A stretch of DNA of 60,660 nt from Chitinophagaceae bacterium (GCA_016787065.1 JAEUVD010000022.1:1-60660); one strand, 5' to 3'; positions 44,317-53,947 are shown, counted from the first letter of the stretch. The notes: generated from the letters alone by a model not told the origin. Numbers and translations: made by a program.

Positions 44317-44988
44317 ATGGATTACCATCTTAATTTTAAAGTGAATGCCAAGATCTTCCTGAAGGATCCGGAACACAGCGAACTTGGCAAGCGTATTGTA
44401 AAATCGTCGATCGATTTAATGTATCAATTAGGCTATGAACAATTTACCTTTAAAAAACTAGCGCAAGAAATTGAAACCACGGAAGCAAGTGTGTATCGAT
44501 ACTTCGAAAATAAACATCGTTTGCTCTTGTATATTCTGAATTGGTATTGGTGCTATATGGAATATATGGTAGAATTTAAACTTCAGAATGTTACTAATAA
44601 AGAAGAGAAACTGCAACTTATAGTTGGTTTACTGACGGAAGAATTACCCGGTAGTACAGGAGAGTTTGATTATAATAAGAAATTCCTAAATCAAATTGTA
44701 ATTCGGGAAAGCAGTAAAGTGTACCTGGTAAAAGATGTTCAGGAAATTAATAAGGAAGAAGTGTTTAAACCCTTTAAGGATTTATGTGCCCGCATTGCTG
44801 GTATCATTACCGAGTATAATAAGAACTACAAATACCCACGATCGCTCAGCACTACGCTTATCGAGACTTCTCATGACCATCAGTTTTTTATTGAAAACCT
44901 TCCTAGGCTAACCGATGCAAATCCTAAAAAGAAGGAGAATTTTACCGCCGTCTTTTTAAATGATCTCTTATTCCGTGTATTGGGTTAA
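44317..44988 (+). CDS. TetR-family transcriptional regulator
   Basis: 223 aa. The N-terminal HTH (about 20-70) shows the TetR pattern: GKRIVKSSIDLMYQLGYEQFTFKKLAQEIETTEASVYRYFENKHRLLLYIL. The C-terminal ligand-binding part is helical and lacks recognisable family-specific motifs. It reads divergently from the ABC-HlyD-TolC operon, with a palindrome in each promoter, so it probably represses that pump and itself, relieved by an exported compound. Its end overlaps the convergent M1 peptidase stop by 4 bp. Confidence 0.9.
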   Translation: MDYHLNFKVNAKIFLKDPEHSELGKRIVKSSIDLMYQLGYEQFTFKKLAQEIETTEASVYRYFENKHRLLLYILNWYWCYMEYMVEFKLQNVTNKEEKLQLIVGLLTEELPGSTGEFDYNKKFLNQIVIRESSKVYLVKDVQEINKEEVFKPFKDLCARIAGIITEYNKNYKYPRSLSTTLIETSHDHQFFIENLPRLTDANPKKKENFTAVFLNDLLFRVLG

Positions 44989-47981
44989 TTTAAGAATCGC
45001 GTTACTGCTTGTTGAGAATTCAGCCAATTAAATTTATGTAGGTTTAAAGAGAAGGTCATACTTTGAAGTAATCTGTTTTTCTGATACGTACTTTTTAAAT
45101 AGTCTTTGTAATCTTTACAATTCAAAAGAGGTACATACCATACGAGTAAGTCGTTCAGAAAATGCCATTCAACACCGGCATCGTAAATGAGCTTATTGCC
45201 GCTGTTATTTAAACTAGCAGCTTGATGGTAAGTGGCTAAATCAAGAAAGAGTTGAATTTTCACCTTTGACTTAATCGGTAAATCGGATCTGAAATTAACT
45301 GCAGTTAGCCAATTTGAATTTCTACCGATAGGATTAGCTAAGAAACTGGTTCTTATTTTCATGCCGCCTTCATACATAGAAATTTGCTTGGCCGACCAAT
45401 GATCTTGCTCACTACGAGCGATATACGATTCGTTATATAAAAAATCATTGGAAGCTCCATAGGTTGCTGTTAAAACCTGATCTTGTAATTGGTACGCATT
45501 GTTTTCCGATATCAGTTCAAAAAATTTGCCGGCAAAGAAGCGAACATAGAACGCCTTATTTAAGTAATGATAATCTATTTTAAGATTGGCAGTGAGTCGT
45601 AATTTCAAAAAATCCGGATTCCCTATGGCATCCAACTCGTACGAAAACGGATTAAAGGTGCGGTTATTTTCATGCTTGTATCGTGCGTAACCATAAGCCT
45701 TCCAGGGTTGCTTTTCAACCTCGGGGCGATACAAACTATCTATTGCATCTTGTACATAGTGGAATCCTTCTTTATGAATTAAATAGGCAGAAACCAATAT
45801 GTTTTTGCGCACGGAACTTCGAGCAAAAGTGGGCTTCAATTCAAATTGCAAAAACGGATTTACTTTAATAAACCGGGTGTAAAGTGATTGTGCTCTATTC
45901 AAATTGCTTTCATTAAAATGATATGATTTAGCTTGTGCACCTAAATTTATTTTATAAAACCAACGCTTCGGAAAAAAGGTAAACGAAGCAAAGCCAGTAC
46001 CTGTGAAAGAACTGCTTCCGAAACTATACATAGGCACAAAGGCATATTGAAACGCTCGATTAGGTATGGAAAGATTATGAAGCACCACACCGGCCATCCA
46101 ACGATCATAATAGTTATACCCTAGCGCAGGTAACACATTCACGTGATGTTTTTCATCCACTCCGAACGTAGTTGGAAAACCTAAACCTAATTGGTAACGT
46201 TTTAAAAGCCCTTTCGTTTTGAAGAAACTATTTTTTGGATTAGCATCATACCAGTCGGATTTGAACGTGGTGCGATAAGTATCAGCATGGGTGTTGGTTA
46301 TTACAGCAGGGTCTTGATAAGGATACTGAACCCATTCGGTTTGAACGATACTATCTTTTATGAAGGCACTAACCGGAATGGGGCCTTTAAAATTATTCTT
46401 CGATGAAACAAAAACATTTCCTTGAATTACGTTGTTCAAACGGAAGTCTAGCTGTTTTTCAGTTTTTAATAAGTCATCAAAAAACCAGGCGAGATTCTGC
46501 TTGCTTTCTCGTTCGAATACAGCACGAATGTCATCCGGATGTGGATGTTTAAATTTCCAGTCGTTATAATAACTTTTCATGCATTGTTCAAAAACCAATT
46601 CACCTAAATAGGCTTTCAAATAATTGAACATGAGTGGAAATTTAGCATACACCATAGCACCATAATTCATTGGTGTAAAATGTGATGATGGAAGTTCTAT
46701 AGCCTGACTGAGATGTTGCTGATTTACTAGTTCATAAAAAAAACGTTGTCCGAATTTGGATTGCGTCTTTTTCATAGAAGTAATGTCGTGCGAAGTACTA
46801 TCGAGGGTTTGTAGTTTTTCACAAATCACTTGTTCGTAATAGGCATTAATACCTTCATCCATCCAAGCATAATCACGTTCATTATTTCCGAAAATACCAT
46901 AGAACCAATTATGACCAACTTCATGAACAATTACTGTTCGTAGTTCGTTTTCCGAGTTTACTTTGCCAATATGTGCGAGCATTGGGTATTCCATTCCACC
47001 AGCGTTATCGGAAGTAATACCTTCAACCAAGGTAAGTTGTCCGTATGGGTAAGTGCCAACATGTTCCGATAAATAGGTAATGGTTTCTGAAGCGATACGA
47101 TTACTATTTTCATAAAGCTTCGAATGATTTGGTTTGAAGAAACTATAACAAGGTATACTTCTTGAACCAAGATGAATATCTTCTTGAGTAATTAGAAAAT
47201 CTTTAGATGCGAACCACGCAAAATCATGAATGCGATCTTGTTTATAAACTAGTGTTTTAAATTGGGTGCTTTGCGATTGGGTCTGCTCTTTATTTGCAAT
47301 GCGTTGCTGAATAGCTTCCTTCTCTGAGCTGGTTTGCAATATGCCCGTAGCCGCTACCCAGTAAGATTCAGGAAGGGTGATACTTACTTCGAACGCACCG
47401 AACTCACTATAAAATTCACCCTGATCGAGATAGGGCATCGGATGCCATCCATTGATATCATATACCGCCGGTTTAGGATACCACTGACAAATTTGATAAT
47501 CTTGATCGTGATGCCCAAGACGAGAAAACACTTCAGGAAGTACCACACGAAAAGGTGTAGTTATGTCAATCGATTTTTCAGGCAACAGAGGTTCGGTTAA
47601 TTCAATCAGAATTACATCGTCGTAATTATTGAAATTGCTAATATTAACGGGCTCGCCATTCACTAAAAAATTCAAACTATCTATAAAACCACGGTCTTCC
47701 CTTTTTGAAAAATAAAATGCTTTTGAACCATTTTCAACTTGTTGTTCAGTAAAAGCGGTTCGATCATTTTTATAGGCATTTGGCCATAAATGAAAAAATA
47801 AATAGCGCAACGTATCCGATGAGTTATTTTTATATTGAATCGTTTCAGATCCTCGAAGAATATGATTCCGGTCATCCAACGTAACATCTAGCGTATAATC
47901 TACTTGTTGTTGAAAATAGTTTTTCTGACTGAAGGATATTACGGAACTAAATAATAAAAGTAATAAGAGTGATTTATGCAT
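44985..47981 (-). CDS. M1-family zinc metallopeptidase, secreted
   Basis: 998 aa. A signal peptide (MHKSLLLLLLFSSVISFSQ) is followed by the M1 N-terminal beta domain (YTLDVTLDDRNHILRGSETIQYKN) and the catalytic site HEVGHNWFYGIFGNNERDYAWMDEG, an HExxH with the third Glu 18 residues on. The exopeptidase GAMEN motif appears as GGMEYP. The last 400 residues resemble an outer-membrane barrel or barrel-anchored region (PMYSFGSSSFTGTGFASFTFF, KVKIQLFLDLATYHQ), an unusual C-terminal extension. Aminopeptidase activity is likely; substrate unknown. It is the last gene in a same-strand run, 4 bp after the sugar transferase. Confidence 0.9.
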   Translation of the reverse strand: MHKSLLLLLLFSSVISFSQKNYFQQQVDYTLDVTLDDRNHILRGSETIQYKNNSSDTLRYLFFHLWPNAYKNDRTAFTEQQVENGSKAFYFSKREDRGFIDSLNFLVNGEPVNISNFNNYDDVILIELTEPLLPEKSIDITTPFRVVLPEVFSRLGHHDQDYQICQWYPKPAVYDINGWHPMPYLDQGEFYSEFGAFEVSITLPESYWVAATGILQTSSEKEAIQQRIANKEQTQSQSTQFKTLVYKQDRIHDFAWFASKDFLITQEDIHLGSRSIPCYSFFKPNHSKLYENSNRIASETITYLSEHVGTYPYGQLTLVEGITSDNAGGMEYPMLAHIGKVNSENELRTVIVHEVGHNWFYGIFGNNERDYAWMDEGINAYYEQVICEKLQTLDSTSHDITSMKKTQSKFGQRFFYELVNQQHLSQAIELPSSHFTPMNYGAMVYAKFPLMFNYLKAYLGELVFEQCMKSYYNDWKFKHPHPDDIRAVFERESKQNLAWFFDDLLKTEKQLDFRLNNVIQGNVFVSSKNNFKGPIPVSAFIKDSIVQTEWVQYPYQDPAVITNTHADTYRTTFKSDWYDANPKNSFFKTKGLLKRYQLGLGFPTTFGVDEKHHVNVLPALGYNYYDRWMAGVVLHNLSIPNRAFQYAFVPMYSFGSSSFTGTGFASFTFFPKRWFYKINLGAQAKSYHFNESNLNRAQSLYTRFIKVNPFLQFELKPTFARSSVRKNILVSAYLIHKEGFHYVQDAIDSLYRPEVEKQPWKAYGYARYKHENNRTFNPFSYELDAIGNPDFLKLRLTANLKIDYHYLNKAFYVRFFAGKFFELISENNAYQLQDQVLTATYGASNDFLYNESYIARSEQDHWSAKQISMYEGGMKIRTSFLANPIGRNSNWLTAVNFRSDLPIKSKVKIQLFLDLATYHQAASLNNSGNKLIYDAGVEWHFLNDLLVWYVPLLNCKDYKDYLKSTYQKNRLLQSMTFSLNLHKFNWLNSQQAVTRFLN

Positions 47982-47985
47982 GCGA

Positions 47986-49407
47986 TTATTTTCCTCGTCC
48001 TTGCAAGATAACCAAAATTGTATAAATCATTATTTTGAAATCAAGGGCTAAGGAACAATTCTTAATGTACAATAAGTCGTAGCGCATACGCTCGATCATT
48101 TCGCCGGTGTTTTCGGCATAACCAAATTTAACCATACCCCAAGACGATAAGCCCGGCTTTACCTTGTGTAAGAAACGATAATGCGGATTGGTTTGCGAAA
48201 TAATATCGATATAATATTTTCTTTCCGGACGCGGGCCAACCAACGACATTTCACCTTTAACAATATTGAAGAATTGCGGAATTTCATCGATACGCCATTT
48301 GCGCATCACTTTACCCCAGCTCGTTATACGTGGATCTTCTTTTGAGGATAATGCCGGTCCTTGATCTTCGGCATTTACTACCATCGAGCGAAATTTATAA
48401 ATCTGAAACGGCTTGCCATATAATCCAATTCTCGTTTGTTTATAAAATATCGGCCCGGGTGATGACAGTCTAACTTTAATAGCAGCAAAAAGATATAACG
48501 GACTCGCAAGCAGTAACACCATAATAGAAACGGAAATATCAATAGCACGTTTAATAACGCGTTGCCAATCGGGCATGAGTTCCGGGTATATTTCAATAAG
48601 TACTGCCGCAAATACATTGCTTGTTCGTACCGAACCGGAGATGATATCATACAAATCCGGTGTAATTTTTATGATAACCTGACGGTGTGAAAGCTGACTT
48701 AAAATACTTTCTAATTTGTAGTGCTCAGATGTGTCGATAGCGATAATTACTTCTTCAATTTGATGCGCATCAATAATGCGTTCAAGATCTTGTATACTGC
48801 CAAGCTTTGGCAAGTAATGGCTCATACCATTTTGTCCGCTATTATCGGCATATACAAATCCTTTAAAAATATTACCAAGCTTCACTTCGTTTTCCGTAAT
48901 ATCTTTATAGATATTGATGGCTTGCTGATTACCGCCAATCATCAAGGTATTATGCCCGAAAAATCCTTTTTTAATTTGACGTTTGATGTAATACAATACG
49001 GCAATTCGTCCGATGGAGATAGCCATGAATTGTATCGCCACAAACAGAAAAAAACTCTTGTAGAAATACGAAATATGAGCGGCTTGATCATTTAAAATTA
49101 AAAAGAAGAAAAGCAGAATTACGCCAATCAACGTGGATATTAACGTACGATAAATTTCAATAATCCTCGATTTTCGATAGGGGTTAAAATAGGCTCCTGA
49201 AAAAAGATGTATTACAAACCAGAAAGCAGGGATTACCAAAAAAGCAATTAGATATTCACGCGAAGTAAGGTGTGAAAAAAAATCTTGAAATCCGATGTGC
49301 AGGTAGGTATTCTTTCTATAAAAAAGAAACAACAACCAGCCCGCTATCGAGGTGAGAATATCGGCGAGTGCGTATAATAGAATTCCTATTTTAAAATGCT
49401 GCTTCAA
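47986..49407 (-). CDS. Polyprenyl-phosphate sugar-1-phosphate transferase (WcaJ/PglC-type)
   Basis: 473 aa. N-terminal membrane segments and a CoA-binding-like domain (FGHNTLMIGGNQQAINIYKDI) precede the C-terminal bacterial sugar-transferase domain: RAIDISVSIMVLLLASPLYLFAAIKVRL with its re-entrant helix, SPGPIFYKQTRIG, KFRSMV, then EIPQFFNIVKGEMSLVGPRPE with catalytic Asp/Glu pairs. It transfers a sugar-1-phosphate to undecaprenyl phosphate, the first step of repeat-unit assembly. It could prime the polysaccharide made by the 29-33 kb locus, although it lies 14 kb away. It is 3 bp from the lipoprotein gene before it and 4 bp from the M1 peptidase after it. Confidence 0.93.
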   Translation of the reverse strand: MKQHFKIGILLYALADILTSIAGWLLFLFYRKNTYLHIGFQDFFSHLTSREYLIAFLVIPAFWFVIHLFSGAYFNPYRKSRIIEIYRTLISTLIGVILLFFFLILNDQAAHISYFYKSFFLFVAIQFMAISIGRIAVLYYIKRQIKKGFFGHNTLMIGGNQQAINIYKDITENEVKLGNIFKGFVYADNSGQNGMSHYLPKLGSIQDLERIIDAHQIEEVIIAIDTSEHYKLESILSQLSHRQVIIKITPDLYDIISGSVRTSNVFAAVLIEIYPELMPDWQRVIKRAIDISVSIMVLLLASPLYLFAAIKVRLSSPGPIFYKQTRIGLYGKPFQIYKFRSMVVNAEDQGPALSSKEDPRITSWGKVMRKWRIDEIPQFFNIVKGEMSLVGPRPERKYYIDIISQTNPHYRFLHKVKPGLSSWGMVKFGYAENTGEMIERMRYDLLYIKNCSLALDFKIMIYTILVILQGRGK

Positions 49408-49410
49408 AAA

Positions 49411-50280
49411 TTAGTTGAAATAAATAATTTTAAAGTTGTCGAATAACAAGGTCGCTTCTGCTGTAGTAGATGGTTTTGATGCTATAATTACAAATTTAAA
49501 ACTTCCGTTCTGAAAGGTGTTAGAAAAGCCATTTAAACTAACATACACTTTTGTCCATTTATCGGTAGCTTTAAAATTTAAGATGGAAGAGTTTACTAAA
49601 CTACCTTGGTACGATATTTCAGTAGCAATTTCAAAAGGCACATCGCACTTATAATTCAGTTCCATATAGGCCTCTTTAAAAGGCGGTATAAGATAAGCGG
49701 TTGAGGTAATACACTCCGCATTATCTACACTATCCTTAAAGAAAATTTTACCACACCAATCACCTTCAAATTTATCTGCGGCGGCATCGGTGCGTATCAT
49801 CGTTGTGTCGTTACTGTATCGTTTTGTGAAAATATTTCCTTGTTCAAAATCTTCAATTAAATAGCTCACGGTTGCCGTGGTATCGAGACCTCTATACGTG
49901 AATTTCGGCGTATGTTTAATTACTTGAGCCGGTGCCGCAGTGAAGGAGAATGTATCCACTGCATAAAACGGATATTTGGTTCGCGTAACGGTTAATCCAT
50001 TATCATAAATTCCGGCCAGAATTTGCAGTTCACCATGTCCTTCTGCCAGTACCGGAACACGCGCAGGCAACTCAAATGGGCCAAGTATTTCACGGTTGTA
50101 ATACACCCATACATCGGTTATCTTATGATTCACAGAACCATGTTTGGCCATGTTCGTAGCAAGAAGCTGTACACTATCAATTTGAATGTAGGTTGGAATT
50201 TTTTCCGAAGGATTGATCACATTACATGCATTCAAATAAAGTAGAATCAGCAAAGCCAACAGAACAGAAAGTTGTTTCAT
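49411..50280 (-). CDS. Lipoprotein of unknown function
   Basis: 289 aa. The signal peptide has a lipobox, LLYLNAC, so the mature protein is lipid-anchored at Cys19. The body is beta-rich (ITDVWVYYNREILGPFELPARVPVL; TWC-like edges absent). The C-terminal part (about 155-289) looks like a carbohydrate-binding-type jelly roll (YLIEDFEQGNIFTK, ATLLFDNFKIIYF). No enzyme motif is evident. It lies 3 bp upstream of the sugar-transferase gene, in one apparent transcription run, so a role at the envelope polysaccharide step is possible but unproven. Confidence 0.72.
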   Translation of the reverse strand: MKQLSVLLALLILLYLNACNVINPSEKIPTYIQIDSVQLLATNMAKHGSVNHKITDVWVYYNREILGPFELPARVPVLAEGHGELQILAGIYDNGLTVTRTKYPFYAVDTFSFTAAPAQVIKHTPKFTYRGLDTTATVSYLIEDFEQGNIFTKRYSNDTTMIRTDAAADKFEGDWCGKIFFKDSVDNAECITSTAYLIPPFKEAYMELNYKCDVPFEIATEISYQGSLVNSSILNFKATDKWTKVYVSLNGFSNTFQNGSFKFVIIASKPSTTAEATLLFDNFKIIYFN

Positions 50281-50320
50281 ACCAGAGCGTATTAATGAAC
50301 GTTAAATTTGTTTAAATATT

Positions 50321-51211
50321 TTACTCATCACCCAGAAAGTTGATTTTTTTAAGAATCAAATCGCAAACTTCCAAAGCCTTTCTACTGAGGTCAAGACTCA
50401 TTCCTACATTTTGTTGCAACGAAATACTGTGTATGAAATCAGAAACCATAACTTCTTCAGGCATTACCTTTTCTACTTGTGTTGTTTCCGTTTGCAAGGG
50501 ATGAACAGCAGCCGGCGAAGACGCTAGAAAAACCTTATCTACCTGATTCGACAAAAAGTTCAATACGTGGTAACAATCTTTTTGAAACACGCGGGTGAGG
50601 TGCAATTCTTTTTGCGCAATTCTACTTGAAGTTAAATTGGCCAAGGTGCCATTCGTAAATTCTATACGGGCATTGGCAATATCAATGGTGTCGCTCAAAA
50701 CTTTAACCCCGCTAGCACTTATATATTTGATTTCGCTATTCACAATTTGTAGAACCGTTACAATATCTTCCAGCATCAAACTACGCACAACATCTATTTT
50801 CTCATCTGGTTGTTGAAATGGTTTTAATTGCTGTGCTTCAATAAACAGAGGCAATTTCATTTCGTTTTTAGTGTATCGAACCAAGGGGTTATAAAATGCT
50901 TCTGAACCCGCCATACATATTACATTACTCTCCCGAGCCATTTTTAATACCGGATTCGTTTTGTGCTGCGTTAATGTGTACGGATTGGTTAGTAAACTAT
51001 GCCTGCCGCTACGAACAATTTCTTCCAGAATATCGGTGTACGAATCCGACATTGGAAATGTGAAAATAACACCGTCTAAAGAATTCAGCCAAGGAAGTAA
51101 TTCCGATGAATTAACGGAAGGGTTGAAAGTGCCGGCGTATTGCACATGCTTATGTTTGTTTAGTTCACTCAAAAATGGTTGTGCATCCCCCGCAATTCCT
51201 ATTCGAACCAT
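50321..51211 (-). CDS. Gfo/Idh/MocA-like NAD-binding protein
   Basis: 296 aa. The N-terminus MVRIGIAGDAQPFLSELNK resembles a Rossmann start (GIAGDA, with the usual G-x-G-x-x-G pattern degraded). VIFTFPMSDSYTDILEEIVRSGRHSLLTNPYTLTQHKTNPVLKMARESN is the substrate-loop pattern of Gfo/Idh oxidoreductases, where the K-P of EKP reads N-P here. A C-terminal beta-sheet half follows. The catalytic lysine is not obvious, so enzyme activity is uncertain. Proteins of this type often form multimers and act on sugar-like substrates. It lies 34 bp after ilvE and 40 bp before the lipoprotein gene. Confidence 0.72.
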   Translation of the reverse strand: MVRIGIAGDAQPFLSELNKHKHVQYAGTFNPSVNSSELLPWLNSLDGVIFTFPMSDSYTDILEEIVRSGRHSLLTNPYTLTQHKTNPVLKMARESNVICMAGSEAFYNPLVRYTKNEMKLPLFIEAQQLKPFQQPDEKIDVVRSLMLEDIVTVLQIVNSEIKYISASGVKVLSDTIDIANARIEFTNGTLANLTSSRIAQKELHLTRVFQKDCYHVLNFLSNQVDKVFLASSPAAVHPLQTETTQVEKVMPEEVMVSDFIHSISLQQNVGMSLDLSRKALEVCDLILKKINFLGDE

Positions 51212-51245
51212 ATCCTTTTCTACGCCCGCGTTTTAATTTTTTTGA

Positions 51246-52304
51246 TTAACAGATTTTGTACATCCAGTTTTTAGTATCCACTTTTCTACCATAGCGGATA
51301 TCGGCAAGTTCTTTTTTCAACCAGGAAGACACTTCCCAAGTTTCTTCAGCCGGAAGATGGATCATATTGCCTTCATAATTTAGTTCGGCTATAGGCGCAA
51401 TAACGGCGGCTGTTCCGGTACCAAATGCTTCGCGCAATTCACCTTTTTCATGAGCAGCTACAATTTCATCGATGGAAAGTGGACGTTCTTCAACCGTTAT
51501 ACCTTTATCGCGCAGTAATTCCATAACGCTCGCTCGGGTTACTCCGGCTAAAATAGTACCGGCTTCCAAATCGGGCGTAATAACTTTATCACCCAATTTA
51601 AAAAACACATTCATCGTTCCAATTTCCTGAACATATTTATGCTCTAACCCATCTACCCATAAAATTTGGTCGTAACCCATTTGTTTAGTTTGTAACGAAG
51701 GCAACATGCAAGCACCATAATTTCCAGCCGCTTTAGTAAAACCTATACCTCCAGGAAAAGCACGTATATATTGCTTTTGAACATAAATGCGGGTTGGTTT
51801 GCTATAATACGCTCCGGCAGGTGATGTGATAATCATAAATCGAAATTTCTCTGCTGGCTTCACACCAATAAACTCATCGGTAGCAAACATAAACGGACGA
51901 ATATATAACGAGCAACCGTCTGAGGTTGGCACCCAATCTTTATCGAGCGTAATTAAATGCTTCATGCCATCAATAAAAATATCTTCCGGTACATGAGGCA
52001 TAGCCATTCGCTCTGCGGAAACATTAAAGCGCTCCCAATTGTCTTTCGGGCGAAAAATACTGATATTACCTTGAGCGTTTTTATACGCTTTAATTCCTTC
52101 AAAAATAGATTGTCCGTAATGAATAAATGATGTAGCCGGACTCATACTAATATCGCCATAAGGCACTATTTGAGGTTGTTTCCAATGGCCATCTTCGTAA
52201 TCGGCTATCAACATGTGGTCGGAATACGTTCGACCGAACTGAATATTGTTAGCATCGATTTGATTAGCTCGACTATCTGTTACCTTAAGTGTACTGATAT
52301 TCAT
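51246..52304 (-). CDS. ilvE: Branched-chain amino acid aminotransferase
   Basis: 352 aa from the ATG at 52304. The upstream in-frame ATG at 52388 would overlap the divergent gene and adds a non-homologous stretch. PLP fold-type IV: ISMSPATSFIHYGQSIFEGIKAY, KPTRIYVQKQYIRAFPGGIGFTKAAGNYGACM (PLP lysine in KAAGNYG) and LEHKYVQEIGTMNVFFKLG, then GVTRASVMELLRDKGITVEERPL. It makes valine, leucine and isoleucine from their keto acids with glutamate. It diverges from the small gene at 52367, only about 60 bp away. Confidence 0.95.
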   Translation of the reverse strand: MNISTLKVTDSRANQIDANNIQFGRTYSDHMLIADYEDGHWKQPQIVPYGDISMSPATSFIHYGQSIFEGIKAYKNAQGNISIFRPKDNWERFNVSAERMAMPHVPEDIFIDGMKHLITLDKDWVPTSDGCSLYIRPFMFATDEFIGVKPAEKFRFMIITSPAGAYYSKPTRIYVQKQYIRAFPGGIGFTKAAGNYGACMLPSLQTKQMGYDQILWVDGLEHKYVQEIGTMNVFFKLGDKVITPDLEAGTILAGVTRASVMELLRDKGITVEERPLSIDEIVAAHEKGELREAFGTGTAAVIAPIAELNYEGNMIHLPAEETWEVSSWLKKELADIRYGRKVDTKNWMYKIC

Positions 52305-52366
52305 ATGAATCTGTTTAATTGTGAAACAACGTTGCAAAAGAACAAAAAAAAATGCAGATTTACGCG

Positions 52367-52813
52367 ATGATTTCCAAGGAGAACGCAACCCTTTTACCTA
52401 TATTTTCAACAGATATTCTTTATCTCGAACCGTCTTCGGATGCCCGTATTATTGAAACGAAGAAGTCAATCTTACTTATTGTACGTAAGGAAGACTGGCA
52501 AGGAGGCCCTGTTGATTTGGTTGAAAAAATGATGAAGGCTTGTAAGTTAGAACATGATCAGTACGACGTTTTCCCGTGCGAAGGGCCTGTAATCAGGTTA
52601 AAACAAGTTCAGGGAGAAAAGCTGGATACGATTATTTCCTTTGGGGTGCAATTTGATAGTGAATTTTTCAGACTCAATAAAAAAACCTATGCACCATTTC
52701 GTTTCCATCGCTTTAAATGGTTACTGGCAGATAGTTTGAGCGAATTAATGAAGCAAGAAATGCTGAAGGCTCGACTTTGGAAGGAAGGTTTGAAACCACT
52801 TTTTGGAATTTAA
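52367..52813 (+). CDS. Conserved-looking small protein of unknown function
   Basis: 148 aa from the ATG at 52367; an ATG at 52352 adds five residues and cannot be excluded. Cytosolic-looking: no signal peptide or membrane segment. It reads STDILYLEPSSDARIIETKKS, then WQGGPVDLVEKMMKACKLEHDQYDVFPCEGP, then FGVQFDSEFFRLNKKTYAPFRFHRFKWLLADSLSEL. I do not recognise the family. It lies 12 bp upstream of rdgB on the same strand and diverges from ilvE, so it may be co-transcribed with rdgB and the thioesterase gene. Confidence 0.7.
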   Translation: MISKENATLLPIFSTDILYLEPSSDARIIETKKSILLIVRKEDWQGGPVDLVEKMMKACKLEHDQYDVFPCEGPVIRLKQVQGEKLDTIISFGVQFDSEFFRLNKKTYAPFRFHRFKWLLADSLSELMKQEMLKARLWKEGLKPLFGI

Positions 52814-52825
52814 GAATTGAAACAT

Positions 52826-53434
52826 ATGACGCAACAAGCCATTGTATTTAGTACTCATAGTGCCCATAAATTAGCGGAAGTGCAAGCTTTATTACGAGGA
52901 AAAATTAATTTTCTTTCGCTTTCGGATATTGGTTTTCATCAGGAAATACCGGAACCCTATGAAACATTAGAGGAGAATGCTAAAGCCAAGGTTGAGGCTG
53001 TTTATGCTGCTGTAAACAAACCGGTATTCGCAGAAGATACAGGCTTGTTTGTAGAAGCTTTAGGCGGCAAACCAGGGGTGTATAGCGCCCGTTATGCCGG
53101 AGAACCTTCGGATCCGGAAGCCAATATAACTAAGTTACTACAAGAACTAGAAGGAGCAAATAATAGAAAGGCATACTTCAAAACGGTGATTTGCTTTTTT
53201 GATGGAACAACCTTTCATTTTGTAGAAGGTATTTGTAACGGAACTATTGCCCCTCAGCGAAGTGGTACACAAGGATTTGGTTATGACCCGGTTTTTATTC
53301 CCGAAGGAAATACTTTAAGTTTTGCTGAAATGGTTTCCGAGGATAAAAATAAGGTGAGTCATAGAGCTAAAGCCTTTCAACATTTTATGATGCTACTTGA
53401 ACAAAGCCCAAGCAACGAATTGTATGCGCATTAA
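52826..53434 (+). CDS. rdgB: Non-canonical purine NTP pyrophosphatase (RdgB/HAM1)
   Basis: 202 aa from the ATG at 52826; the in-frame TTG nine bases upstream would add three residues. It hydrolyses dITP, ITP and XTP, keeping damaged purines out of DNA and RNA. Motifs: VFSTHSAHKLAEV at the N-terminus, ETLEENAKAKVEAVY, the catalytic FAEDTGLFVEALGGKPGVYSARYAG, then GTQGFGYDPVFIPEGN and SEDKNKVSHRAKAF. The first two residues of the next gene are encoded within its last codons (11-nt overlap). Confidence 0.96.
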   Translation: MTQQAIVFSTHSAHKLAEVQALLRGKINFLSLSDIGFHQEIPEPYETLEENAKAKVEAVYAAVNKPVFAEDTGLFVEALGGKPGVYSARYAGEPSDPEANITKLLQELEGANNRKAYFKTVICFFDGTTFHFVEGICNGTIAPQRSGTQGFGYDPVFIPEGNTLSFAEMVSEDKNKVSHRAKAFQHFMMLLEQSPSNELYAH

Positions 53435-53870
53435 ATTAGTATTTCCGGAGAAGGTTGTATTCACAACTCAAGTTCCAATTCGTATCACAGATATAAACTA
53501 TGGTAATCATGTAGGAAACGACCGTATGCTAACATTGGCCCATGAAGCGAGAGTGCAATGGTTCGCAAGTTTAGGGTATAGTGAACTGGAGGTTGATGGC
53601 AATGGATTAATTATGGCGGATGCGGCCATACAGTTTTTAGCAGAAGCTTTTTATGGCGATGATTTAATCATTGAAATGGGTATTGATGATATACGATCTT
53701 CCTCATTTGATGTACACTATCGATTTCTTGTAAGCCGAAATAATGTCAAGATTGAAGTTGCTAGGGTAAAAACTGCAATGGTATTTTTTAATTATTCGGT
53801 TCGAAAAGTGAGCCCAATGTCGGAAAAGTTCCGACGAACGCTTGAAGATTTGCTTTCGCAAAATACCTAA
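53424..53870 (+). CDS. Hotdog-fold acyl-CoA thioesterase-family protein
   Basis: 148 aa from the ATG at 53424, chosen because the TTG at 53397 lies deeper inside rdgB and would put nine non-family residues first. The 4HBT pattern is clear: RITDINYGNHVGNDRMLTLAHEARVQWF, with an Asp and a nearby Asn-His (NYGNH) as in YbgC/FcbC-type thioesterases, then GLIMADAAIQFLAEAFYGDDL. Hydrolyses an acyl-CoA thioester; chain-length preference unknown. It ends the three-gene run; a 310-bp non-coding region with a complex promoter follows. Confidence 0.85.
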   Translation: MRIKLVFPEKVVFTTQVPIRITDINYGNHVGNDRMLTLAHEARVQWFASLGYSELEVDGNGLIMADAAIQFLAEAFYGDDLIIEMGIDDIRSSSFDVHYRFLVSRNNVKIEVARVKTAMVFFNYSVRKVSPMSEKFRRTLEDLLSQNT

Positions 53871-53947
53871 ATGCCCTAGAATCAATTACATACAATTTTT
53901 AAACATGTGTTTAGATTAAATATGTAGAAATTTTGACGAAGCCCCTC

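Noticed and set aside
44188..44376. Longer ABC exporter with 63 extra N-terminal residues
   Set aside because: The extra region contains both divergent promoters and the palindromes, and overlaps the TetR gene start.
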